Assembly (NCBI GenBank): GCA_947467625.1
Contig: CANIJN010000008.1
Span: 1 to 51,528, forward strand
DNA length: 51,528 bases
Direction: 5' to 3'
From: Opitutia bacterium
Lineage (GTDB): Bacteria; Verrucomicrobiota; Verrucomicrobiia; Opitutales; Opitutaceae
The notes beneath the pieces are model-generated. The model saw nothing but the letters and a program-made list of their open reading frames with translations, was not told where the DNA came from and did no database searches. Every line of letters starts with the position of its first letter. The stretch's first letter is position 1. Positions 7,393 to 15,032 of the stretch are shown one piece after another. The position numbers and the translations under genes are program-made.

Positions 7393-8142
7393 TCATCCCG
7401 GATTCCGCAATCTGCGGGGTCCTGAATCGGTGGGAGATATTTTTGACAGCGAATGGGGATCAGCCCCCGCAACTTTATCCGCCACGTAGAGCGTGTAGGC
7501 CGCCCGCTTCGCCGTCGCGTGGACTTTGGCCGCCACCACCTCGACCTTGAATCCCGCCTTCGCCAAGCGCGCTGCGTAGGCGCGGTCAGGCGTCGCCGAC
7601 CACATCACGACGCGGCCGGTCGGCTTGAGCGCGGTGTAGATCCGCTTGAGACCCGCGTCGTCGTAGAGCCGCGCATTTGCGCGGTGCACCAGGGGCGTCG
7701 GACCGTTGTCCGTATCCAGAATGATGGCATCATAGCGCGCCGCCCCCGCCCGCGCGAGCACGCCCCACACATCGCCGACATGGAGCGCGACGCGTTTGTC
7801 GCCCACGAGTGCACCGTTGAGTTTTTTCAGAAACGTGCGGTTCCACTCCACGATCGCTGGCACCAACTCAGCTACTTCGACCACCCCGTGCGGCCCCACG
7901 CCTTCGAGGGCGCTGCGCAGCGTGAAGCCCAAGCCCAGCCCACCAATCAGCACGCGAGATTTTCCGAAACGGGGAAACGTGTCCGTCGCCAGCTCGCCGA
8001 TCTGCCCCTCCGAGGTCGCGACCGTTGAGTCCATCAACGCTTGCCCATTCACGCGCACGCAAAACTCGCCGTCATGCTCGTGCAGAGTGAGCCGGGCCCC
8101 GTCGGGCGTGGTGGTTTCAGCGAGCTTAAGATGCGGTTTCAT
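7393..8142 (-). CDS. Spermidine-synthase-like SAM-binding protein
   Basis: A 249-residue Rossmann-fold protein of the spermidine synthase/methyltransferase-like group. The nucleotide-binding loop VLIGGLGLGFTLRSAL lies near residue 67. An acidic AELVPAIVEWN segment follows, and DAIILDTDNGPTPLVH matches the region that holds the catalytic aspartate in spermidine synthases. The N-terminal beta-domain is short, and several polyamine-site residues cannot be confirmed by eye, so it may use another substrate. The reading frame extends further upstream, but ATG at 8142 begins the conserved MKPHLKLAETTTPDGARL segment. It is divergent from the DUF2237 gene, with 92 bases between them. Confidence 0.8.
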   Translation of the reverse strand: MKPHLKLAETTTPDGARLTLHEHDGEFCVRVNGQALMDSTVATSEGQIGELATDTFPRFGKSRVLIGGLGLGFTLRSALEGVGPHGVVEVAELVPAIVEWNRTFLKKLNGALVGDKRVALHVGDVWGVLARAGAARYDAIILDTDNGPTPLVHRANARLYDDAGLKRIYTALKPTGRVVMWSATPDRAYAARLAKAGFKVEVVAAKVHATAKRAAYTLYVADKVAGADPHSLSKISPTDSGPRRLRNPG

Positions 8143-8234
8143 ACGCGGAGGTGGCGGCGCGGAGTTGTGGCGGACCGCCAACGAATTGCCAGCCCGACGT
8201 TGCACCGCGAAGCGCAGCCACTCAATTTCCGCGC

Positions 8235-8606
8235 ATGATTCCCATGCCCTCCCGCAACGTCCTCGGCGGTCCACTCAAACCGTGCTCCACCGCCCCACTC
8301 ACGGGTTTCTTCCGCAACGGCCACTGCGACACCTGTACGGATGACGAGGGGTGTCACACGGTCTGTGTGGAAGTGACAGCGGAGTTTCTCGTCTTCAGTC
8401 GCGCCTCCGGCAACGACCTCTCCACGCCCGCGCCCGACTATGATTTTCCGGGTCTCCGGCCCGGCGACCGTTGGTGCGTCTGCGCCGCGCGTTGGCTCGA
8501 ATGCGTCGATGCTGGCTATGCCGCTCCGGTCTCTCTGGCGTCCACCCATGAGCGCACGCTCGAAGTGGTCCCCTTGGACATGTTGCAAAAATACGCCACC
8601 GCCTAA
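8235..8606 (+). CDS. DUF2237 family protein
   Basis: A 123-residue protein of the DUF2237 family, which has no established function. Typical features are [21 protein letters not shown] at the start, the cysteine cluster [15 protein letters not shown], then DDRWCVCA-like ([18 protein letters not shown]) and the closing [13 protein letters not shown]. The conserved cysteines suggest a metal or redox site. ATG at 8235 is the first usable start; ATG at 8244 (MPSRNVLGG) is equally reasonable. The VF530-type gene follows 19 bases later and is probably co-transcribed. Confidence 0.88.
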   Translation: MIPMPSRNVLGGPLKPCSTAPLTGFFRNGHCDTCTDDEGCHTVCVEVTAEFLVFSRASGNDLSTPAPDYDFPGLRPGDRWCVCAARWLECVDAGYAAPVSLASTHERTLEVVPLDMLQKYATA

Positions 8607-8625
8607 TCCCTCGCCCGCGCCCACC

Positions 8626-8886
8626 ATGACGCCATCGCAAAAAAACAATCCGCTTCACGGCATCACGCTGGAGACGCTGCTCACCCAACTGGTCGCCCAC
8701 TACGGCTGGGAGGAACTGGGTAGCCGCATCGATATCCGCTGCTTCACCTTCGACCCGAGCATCAAATCCAGCCTGACCTTCCTCCGCAAAACCCCGTGGG
8801 CGCGCACCAAAGTGGAACATCTTTTTCTGAACACCGATTTCCCGAGCAAGCCCGCAACGACCGATCCCTCGTCACGCGCACCCTAA
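8626..8886 (+). CDS. VF530 family (DUF2132) DNA-binding-like protein
   Basis: An 86-residue protein matching the VF530 family, named after a Vibrio fischeri protein with a small helical DNA-binding-like fold. The conserved core is intact: [20 protein letters not shown], then [20 protein letters not shown] and [20 protein letters not shown]. The last ~15 residues are a loose Pro/Thr/Ser-rich tail. It follows the DUF2237 gene closely on the same strand. Its biological role is unknown. Confidence 0.9.
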   Translation: MTPSQKNNPLHGITLETLLTQLVAHYGWEELGSRIDIRCFTFDPSIKSSLTFLRKTPWARTKVEHLFLNTDFPSKPATTDPSSRAP

Positions 8887-9336
8887 CGTGATCCGGTGGG
8901 CTTGGCCTTCGGCTTGGCCCGGGCGGAGCGAGGAAGCAGTCGGGCGTGACAGCCCGGAGACTCGGCGGAAGTCCCGCGCGTTGTGGGCCGCTCGGATCGT
9001 TCGCCATGTTCGCCCCGCCCCAGCCCCCAAACTAACCCCGTTGGCTTGCTCGTCGGTTGAACGGTTCGCAACCCGACCCTGTTTTCATCCTTTAATCCCC
9101 TTCCCTCGCAAATCACGCTCCCTAGCAGACCACCTACCCAAACAAGTTTTGGCCACGATGGGAAGAAACAGGAGAGCATGTTCCGAGGGGTTGGTCCGAC
9201 CTGTCTGCGACTTGGAAGATCTGCCTACCAATGAACTCTTCGTCATCTCTACCGACGGGTTGATTAATCGGAAGCTCCCAGCCGTGGCCGTTTCCTGAGG
9301 GGACAAGTAATCGCGGCAGCGAGCGCCGCGCGAAGC
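8887..9336. other. Intergenic region without a supported gene
   Basis: About 450 bases between the VF530-type gene and the convergent pectate lyase gene. It holds a GTCGGGC...GCCCGGAGAC hairpin (8938-8962). From roughly 9040 to 9300 the DNA is visibly richer in A and T than its surroundings. A small GCGGC/GCCGC hairpin occurs near 9312-9328. No reading frame here resembles a protein family. Confidence 0.5.
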
Positions 9337-10683
9337 TCAGTTTCCCGACTCGAACGCACCCAAGTCCGGCGCCTGGCCCTTGAAAGGGCGTCCGACGTCC
9401 ACGCCTCGGTCGATCGCATCACTGCCGGGCGCTAGATGCAGGAAGGCCACGTCAGGCAAATCGCCGTTCGGTTTCCGCGGTTTGCCGAGATCCGCTTCAT
9501 CGAGACCGAGAAAATCTTCCGCGGTGATCGTCACGGGGAGCGTGAAGGCGTTGGCACTCACCTCGCTCGCCGCGGCGTCGAGCTCGGCGACTTCCACGTC
9601 CCCAGCGAACCCAAGGTTGTTTTTCAGCACATGCCCGCGGCCGGGGATCACCGTGCGATTATCCTGCGGATCTCGGCCGCGCAAATTGAAATTCGTGCGA
9701 TTCTTGTAGGAGGTATTGTTGGTCCACTCGAGGCCGCCCGGGTGATGATTGGCGTAGAACCCGTTCACTTTGTTTCGCACCGCGACGCTCCCGACCACCA
9801 CGTGACGGGGGATCGGATTCGGTAATTGCTCCACCCGCCGTCCGGACTCGCCGCCAGCTTTGAAACCGTTGCCGTCGCCGAGCGAGGCGAAGCTCGTCGA
9901 GTAACCGTTGTAGAACGCCCAACAATTTTCGATCCGTGCGACCTCGTCGGAATTGATGAAATCGAAACCGTCGTCGCTGTTGAACCATGCGCGGCACCCG
10001 CGAAAAATATTTCCGATGCTTCCCTTTTTTCCGTGGTAGCCAAAGCCGTCGGTGTTGCCGCCGCGCCCGCCCTCGGAGACGGAGTCGTAGTTGCGATACG
10101 CGTCGCAGTTCACCACGAGCGTGTTCGCGCCGGCGCCGATCCAAAAACCGATCGCCATGCCATCGTGCACGCTCAGGCGCTCGTAGACGTTATGACTCCC
10201 CGCGTTGTCAAAGCCGATCGACTGCGTGTGCGTCTTGATCGTCACCTGCACGCCGATGACTTCGATGCCACGGAGATGCACCCACGAAGCGTCGATGCGA
10301 AAGGCCGTTACGCGCTGCCCCGCTGGTTGCACCTGGGAATAATCGAACACCGGTTGCTCGTCGGCATAGGCCCAATAATTGATCCGTTTCTCCGCCGTGC
10401 CGCTCTTGTCGAGTAACGTCACGCAGGCATACGGCCCCACGCGTCCGGCGATCTGCGCCGCTACCATGCGATACGTGCCGCCGCGAATCAGCACGGTATC
10501 GCCCGGCTCCGCTGACTGCTGCGCGCGCTGGATCGTGGCGAAGGGGGTCGCTTGGGTGCCGAGCGCGGTGTCACTGCCGTTGGGCGCAACGAAATACTCT
10601 TTCGCGTCCATCGGCCGCAAAATCGCGAGGGCAAGAATGACGATTCGAATGAGCTGATTGCAGGGTGCGGAGTCGGTGTGCAT
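9337..10683 (-). CDS. Secreted pectate lyase, polysaccharide lyase family 9
   Basis: A 448-residue right-handed beta-helix enzyme. The N-terminus has a signal peptide (about residues 10-27), then EYFVAPNGSDTALGTQATPFATIQRA, the usual start of the helix. The PL9 calcium and catalytic sites are recognisable: D212 in GGNTDGFGYHG, D237, D238 and D241 in FNSDDGFDF, and the presumed catalytic base K275 in DGNGFKAGG. These fall at nearly the same positions as the known residues of Dickeya Pel9A. It should cleave polygalacturonate by beta-elimination outside the cytoplasm. No other pectin gene lies beside it, and it is divergent from alaS. Family assignment is strong; the exact pectic substrate is inference. 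Confidence 0.9.
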   Translation of the reverse strand: MHTDSAPCNQLIRIVILALAILRPMDAKEYFVAPNGSDTALGTQATPFATIQRAQQSAEPGDTVLIRGGTYRMVAAQIAGRVGPYACVTLLDKSGTAEKRINYWAYADEQPVFDYSQVQPAGQRVTAFRIDASWVHLRGIEVIGVQVTIKTHTQSIGFDNAGSHNVYERLSVHDGMAIGFWIGAGANTLVVNCDAYRNYDSVSEGGRGGNTDGFGYHGKKGSIGNIFRGCRAWFNSDDGFDFINSDEVARIENCWAFYNGYSTSFASLGDGNGFKAGGESGRRVEQLPNPIPRHVVVGSVAVRNKVNGFYANHHPGGLEWTNNTSYKNRTNFNLRGRDPQDNRTVIPGRGHVLKNNLGFAGDVEVAELDAAASEVSANAFTLPVTITAEDFLGLDEADLGKPRKPNGDLPDVAFLHLAPGSDAIDRGVDVGRPFKGQAPDLGAFESGN

Positions 10684-10768
10684 GAAAACAGTTTACGCGC
10701 AATGGCCGGCGCCGAAAGCCCCGTCGTGTCGGACAGACCGGAGGCGCACCGATTCGCAGGGGATAGTC

Positions 10769-10794
10769 GCCGGCTCGAGCGAACGAGCGCCGGC
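10769..10794. other. Hairpin in the alaS leader region
   Basis: GCCGGCTCG and CGAG-CG-CCGGC form an imperfect stem around the loop AGCGAA. It lies in the 277-base gap between the divergent pectate lyase and alaS genes, about 165 bases ahead of alaS. The rest of the gap shows no recognisable promoter or T-box. A regulatory role is possible but unproven. Confidence 0.3.
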
Positions 10795-10960
10795 GAAGAG
10801 CCCCCCACCGGCGCTTCTGCCTCGCACGGTGGCCACCCGCTCCACCCATGAAATTCTCCCTCGCCTTGCGCCGCCGCGGTTCGGTATTTCTCCCGGCTCA
10901 TTTTTCACTTTTCACCGCCTTGATTACGCCTTCCGCCTCCTCTCTGCTGCCCTCCTTCGC

Positions 10961-13657
10961 ATGACCTCCGCGCAAATCCGCCAGTCCTTCCTCGATTTCT
11001 TCGCCTCGCAGGGCCACACGATCGTCCCGTCGTCTTCCCTCCTGCCGGACTCCCCCGGACTGCTCTTCACGAACGCCGGCATGAACCAATTCGTGCCCAT
11101 CTTTCTCGGCGACCGCGCTCCCGACGTTTCCAAATGGGCCGGCGTCCGCCCGTCCAAAGACACCCGCGCCGCCGACACCCAGAAATGCATTCGCGCCGGC
11201 GGCAAACACAACGACCTCGAGGACGTCGGCTTCGATACCTATCACCACACACTCTTCGAGATGCTCGGTAACTGGTCCTTCGGCGACTACTTCAAAAAGG
11301 AGTCCGTCAACTGGGGCTGGGAACTCATCACCACAGTCTGGGGCGTCCCCGCCAAACGCCTCTTCGCCACCGTCTACTCACCCGACAAATCCAAGGGCGA
11401 CCCTTCCGAGTTCGACCAAGAAGCCTACGACATCTGGGCCAAAATTTTTATCGCCGCCGGGCTCGACCCCAAAATCCACATCGTCCACGGCAACAAAAAG
11501 GATAATTTCTGGATGATGGGCGACACCGGCCCCTGCGGACCGTGCTCGGAAATCCACTTTAACCTCTTGCCCGACGACGACGAAATCGAAGGCCGCAAGG
11601 GCGTGAACAGTTCCTCTCCCCGCTGCATCGAAATCTGGAATCACGTCTTCATCCAATTTAACGCCAACGCCGACGGCACCTTTTCCCCGCTCGCCGCCAA
11701 ACACGTCGACACCGGCATGGGCTTCGAACGCGTCGCCGGCATTCACGCCGTCTCAAAAGGCTTCACCGATTTCACCGCCGAGCCCTCGAACTACGAAGCC
11801 GATGTCTTCGCCCCGCTCTTTGCAAGAATCACCGCCCTCTCCGGCAAAACCTACGCCCGCACCGTTCCCACCAAGCGCGAGGGGCTGACCGAGCAGGAGC
11901 AAACCGACGTCGCCTTCCGCGTCCTCGCCGACCACGCGCGCTGCGTCTCCTGCGCCGTCGCCGACGGCATTCTCCCGAGCAACGAAGGCCGCAACTACGT
12001 CATCCGCCGCATCCTCCGCCGCGGGATTCTCTACGGAAAAAAACTCGGCCTTCCGACCGGCTTCTTCGAACAACTCGTCGCACCCGTCGTCGAATCGCTG
12101 GGCAGCGTCTTCCCTGAGCTAAAGGAGCGCCAAGAAATCGTCCGCCGCGTCATCCGCGGCGAAGAGGAGAGCTTCGGCCGCACGCTGGACCGTGGTCTCG
12201 CCATCTTCACTAAAGCCGCGGGCGCAGGCTCCGTCACCGGAGCTACCGCCTTCGAACTCTACGACACCTACGGCTTCCCGCTCGATATGACGCAGCTCCT
12301 CGCGACCGAGCGCGGACTCACGGTCGACGCCGTCGAATTTGAGCGCCTCATGGACGAGCAGCGCAAACGCGGCCAGGCCTCCACCAAAAAAACCATTGTT
12401 GTTGCCGCCACCGAGGGCGATGCCGCGGTCGATCTCCAGCCGACCACGTTCCTCGGATACGAACAGACCCATTCCGCCGCGACGCTCATCGACGTCATCA
12501 CGACCGACACCGACACCTTTATTGTTTTCGACCAGACTCCGTTCTACGCGGAGATGGGCGGCCAGACCGGCGACATCGGCACCGCACTGATCAACGGCCA
12601 GCTCCTTACGATCACCGATTGCGTAAAAGACAAAGCCGGCCGCCACCTGCACAAGATTTCCGCCGAACTTAATGTTCAGCTTCCCGCCGTAAACTCCGCG
12701 TCCACGCTCAGCGTGGACCTAGTCCGCCGCCGCGCCATCAACCGTCATCACTCCGCCGCGCATTTGATCCATTGGGCGCTCCGCAAGGTCCTCGGTACCC
12801 ACGTTCGCCAAGCCGGCACCTCGAAGACCGCCGACCGCATGCGCTTCGATTTCTCGCACTTCGAAGCCGTCACGCACGCCCAGCTCCTCGAGGTCGAGCA
12901 GCTCGTCAACGCCAAGGTCATCGACAACGCCAAGGTCGAATCCTACGAGACTGAATTCGACCAGAAGCCCGAGGGAACCCTCGCGTTCTTCGGCGACAAA
13001 TACGGCAAGTTCGTCCGCGTCGTCGATATCGGCGGCTACAGTCGCGAGCTCTGCGGCGGCACCCACGTCAGCACCGCCGGCGAAATCGGCCTCATCAAAA
13101 TCGTCGCCGAGATGGCCATCGCCGCCGGCACCCGCCGCATCGAAGCCGTCGCCGGTCAGGCCGCCTTCGACTTCGTTGCGCACAAAGAAGCCGCCCTCGC
13201 CGCCGTCAGCGCCCACCTCGGCGGTGGCACGAGCGATGTCGTCAAAAAACTCGAAGCCCTCTTAGCTCACCAAAAAGAAACCGAGAAGCAGCTGAAGATT
13301 TTCCAACAGCGCGCCCTCGCCGGTCTCGCCGACGAACTCGCCGCCAAAGCGACGACCCGCGACGGCCTGAAATTCGTCTCCGCCGTCGTCAGCGTCTCGG
13401 ACCAAGAAATCCTACGCAGCCTCGGATCGCAGGTGCTCGCCAAAGTCGGCGAAGGCGTCGTGCAACTCGGCGCCGCCCTCGGCGAAAAAGCCAGCCTCGT
13501 CGCCTTCTGCTCTCCTGCCGCGATCAAGGCCGGGCACCAAGCCGGAAAAATCATCCAAGGTCTGAGCACCGCCATCGGCGGCAAAGGCGGCGGCAAGCCC
13601 GACTTCGCCATGGGCGGCGGCAAAGACATCGCCAAACTGGCCGAGGTCCTGGGCTGA
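10961..13657 (+). CDS. alaS: Alanyl-tRNA synthetase
   Basis: An 898-residue class II synthetase that charges tRNA-Ala. The start MTSAQIRQSFLDFFASQGH is the family N-terminus; the frame stays open upstream but is not conserved there. The catalytic domain shows FTNAGMNQFVPIFLG and KCIRAGGKHNDLEDVG. The editing domain has both zinc-site motifs, HHSAAHLIHW and LCGGTHVSTAGEIG. The C-terminal oligomerisation part ends in GGGKPDFAMGGGK. Length is normal (about 870-900). The leader is pyrimidine-rich (CCCTCCTTCGC) with no Shine-Dalgarno sequence. A strong hairpin follows the stop. A tRNA-Ala gene is present elsewhere in the window (50622-50697). Confidence 0.97.
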   Translation: MTSAQIRQSFLDFFASQGHTIVPSSSLLPDSPGLLFTNAGMNQFVPIFLGDRAPDVSKWAGVRPSKDTRAADTQKCIRAGGKHNDLEDVGFDTYHHTLFEMLGNWSFGDYFKKESVNWGWELITTVWGVPAKRLFATVYSPDKSKGDPSEFDQEAYDIWAKIFIAAGLDPKIHIVHGNKKDNFWMMGDTGPCGPCSEIHFNLLPDDDEIEGRKGVNSSSPRCIEIWNHVFIQFNANADGTFSPLAAKHVDTGMGFERVAGIHAVSKGFTDFTAEPSNYEADVFAPLFARITALSGKTYARTVPTKREGLTEQEQTDVAFRVLADHARCVSCAVADGILPSNEGRNYVIRRILRRGILYGKKLGLPTGFFEQLVAPVVESLGSVFPELKERQEIVRRVIRGEEESFGRTLDRGLAIFTKAAGAGSVTGATAFELYDTYGFPLDMTQLLATERGLTVDAVEFERLMDEQRKRGQASTKKTIVVAATEGDAAVDLQPTTFLGYEQTHSAATLIDVITTDTDTFIVFDQTPFYAEMGGQTGDIGTALINGQLLTITDCVKDKAGRHLHKISAELNVQLPAVNSASTLSVDLVRRRAINRHHSAAHLIHWALRKVLGTHVRQAGTSKTADRMRFDFSHFEAVTHAQLLEVEQLVNAKVIDNAKVESYETEFDQKPEGTLAFFGDKYGKFVRVVDIGGYSRELCGGTHVSTAGEIGLIKIVAEMAIAAGTRRIEAVAGQAAFDFVAHKEAALAAVSAHLGGGTSDVVKKLEALLAHQKETEKQLKIFQQRALAGLADELAAKATTRDGLKFVSAVVSVSDQEILRSLGSQVLAKVGEGVVQLGAALGEKASLVAFCSPAAIKAGHQAGKIIQGLSTAIGGKGGGKPDFAMGGGKDIAKLAEVLG

Positions 13658-13666
13658 GGCACTCCC

Positions 13667-13698
13667 GCCAAGTGGCAGCAAGACCACTGCCACTTGGC
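13667..13698 (+). terminator. Strong hairpin after alaS
   Basis: GCCAAGTGGCAG and CTGCCACTTGGC form a perfect 12-bp stem with an 8-base loop, starting 10 bases after the alaS stop. Only ATTTA follows, not a real T-tract. It may be a Rho-independent terminator of weak type or an mRNA-stabilising 3' end, and it separates alaS from the toxin-antitoxin pair. Confidence 0.65.
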
Positions 13699-13742
13699 AT
13701 TTACAGCTTGCCGAGGCGGGCCCGGCAGCCACCGTGGGCGGC

Positions 13743-14159
13743 ATGATGAAAAAGTCCGCCGCCAAGCCGAAGCCCTACCCGCTGGCGGACCACAAGGAAA
13801 ACGCCTCCCGCGTCGAGCAAGGCGTGCCGGTGACCGATCTGGTCGCCTTCGGACGCGAGACTGGGTTCACCGTCGATGAGCTGGCGCAACTCGTGCACAT
13901 CCCGCCACGCACCTATGCTCGGCGGGTCGCGAGTAAGGCGCGGCTCAGCTTGCCCGAGGGCGAGCGGGCCGTGCGTGTGATGCGCCTCTACGATCAAGCC
14001 AAGGCCCTCTTCGGCACGCACGAGAACACCCGCGAGTGGCTCAATGCGGAGCTCCCGGCCCTCGGCTGGCGGTCGCCGTTGTCCTTTGCCCGCACAGAGC
14101 AGGGCGCCCGCGAGGTGGAGGATTTGATCGGACGCATCGAGCACGGCATTCCTTCGTGA
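13743..14159 (+). CDS. Antitoxin, Xre/MbcA/ParS family (DUF2384)
   Basis: A 138-residue antitoxin of a RES-type type II toxin-antitoxin module. The N-terminal half carries a helix-turn-helix-like segment (TDLVAFGRETGFTVDELAQL, then VHIPPRTYARR). The C-terminal toxin-binding domain is classical: AVRVMRLYDQAKALFGTHEN, TREWLNAELPALGWRSPLSF, then TEQGAREVEDLIGRIEHGI. Start codons at 13734 (GTG), 13743 and 13746 (ATG) are all possible. The stop overlaps the toxin's GTG start by four bases. Such antitoxins bind and silence the toxin and usually repress their own promoter; the alaS 3' hairpin is just upstream of the expected promoter. Confidence 0.9.
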   Translation: MMKKSAAKPKPYPLADHKENASRVEQGVPVTDLVAFGRETGFTVDELAQLVHIPPRTYARRVASKARLSLPEGERAVRVMRLYDQAKALFGTHENTREWLNAELPALGWRSPLSFARTEQGAREVEDLIGRIEHGIPS

Positions 14160-14623
14160 GCAGTGTCGTCGTCTGGCGCCTCGTCGCCGACCGTCATGCT
14201 GCGACCGCGTTTTCGGGCGAGGGCGCCCGCAAATACGGCGCACGTTGGAGTCCCCTCGGCGTCACGGTAGTCTATTGCTCCGATTCGCGATCACTCGCCG
14301 CACTTGAGATTATCGCGAACGCTCTCAACGGCACCAAACTGGTCGGCGCACCTTGGGCGGTGTTATCGGCGAAAATCCCGGAAAGCCTCATCGAGCGGCC
14401 GTTGCGGGTGCCGGACAACTGGCGGGATCACCCGCATCCCCGCGCCACGCAGGATTTCGGCGCAAAGTGGATGCGCGAGCAGCGCACCGCCGTGCTCCGC
14501 GTGCCGAGTGTCGTCGTCCTCGGCGAATTCAACTACTTGCTCAACCCAGCCCACCCCGATTTCGCGAAGATCACCCTCGGCCAACCCGCGCCCTTCGCCT
14601 TCGACACGCGCCTCAAACGCTAA
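14156..14623 (+). CDS. RES-domain toxin (NAD-degrading)
   Basis: A 155-residue RES toxin. Known RES toxins destroy NAD+ by phosphorolysis or glycohydrolysis and arrest growth. The hallmark positions are present: Arg in VVWRLVA, GEGARKYGARWSPLG, VYCSDSRSLAALEII with the conserved Glu, and Ser in LRVPSVVVLGEFNYLLNPAHPD. The length is typical, so the toxin looks intact. It starts with GTG inside the antitoxin stop (GTGA overlap), chosen because the conserved VVWRL strand follows at once. It is paired with the Xre/MbcA/ParS antitoxin just upstream, the standard order for this family. Confidence 0.92.
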   Translation: MSSVVVWRLVADRHAATAFSGEGARKYGARWSPLGVTVVYCSDSRSLAALEIIANALNGTKLVGAPWAVLSAKIPESLIERPLRVPDNWRDHPHPRATQDFGAKWMREQRTAVLRVPSVVVLGEFNYLLNPAHPDFAKITLGQPAPFAFDTRLKR

Positions 14624-14774
14624 CCGTCGTCGGCGCGTTCGCGCCCTCCCCCTGGCTTTCCCGCAACCTCCCTAGGCTTGGCCACAGCGTGGCAACGGAT
14701 GTTCGCGGCGGCGCCAACATTTGTTCCTCTTCACTCGCCAACGTCGCCCTGCCACCCCTACCGTCTCGGCCCCC

Positions 14775-15032
14775 ATGGAGCTGAATCACATCATCGCAGA
14801 AATCACCGACCAAGCCGATGAATTCCTCGGCGAAAAGCCCCGCCGTGACCACGCACAGTCAGCTGTCGCGGACCTGATCGAGCGCGACTATTTCGAACTC
14901 ACCGCGACCCACCGCACGACTGTGATCGCAGGCGTGTTGGCCGCTCTCGAAGCCGAGGAAAGGTTCGGCATGGAGTTCGTCGGAGATCCGTTCAAGGCCG
15001 AACCGGAGTCCGAAAAAGAAGGCGACGCATGA
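14775..15032 (+). CDS. Small conserved-looking protein of unknown function
   Basis: An 85-residue acidic protein, MELNHIIAEITDQADEFLGE at the start and KAEPESEKEGDA at the end. It is predicted to be helical with no signal peptide, membrane segment or cysteine. I do not recognise the family. Its stop overlaps the start of the ispH-like gene (ATGA), so the two are likely translated together, and it may be a partner or assembly factor for that protein. The upstream gap (14624-14774) holds TTGGCCAC/GTGGCAA and ATGTT/AACAT inverted repeats of unknown use. Confidence 0.65.
   Translation: MELNHIIAEITDQADEFLGEKPRRDHAQSAVADLIERDYFELTATHRTTVIAGVLAALEAEERFGMEFVGDPFKAEPESEKEGDA

Noticed and set aside
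7131-7472. Minus-strand frame of 113 codons overlapping yqeY
   Set aside because: Composition is not protein-like, and it overlaps two real genes in other frames.
13694-13712. Possible sigma-54 promoter (TTGGCATTTACAGCTTGC)
   Set aside because: The distance between the GG and GC elements is two bases too long for a sigma-54 site, and the sequence is part of the alaS hairpin.
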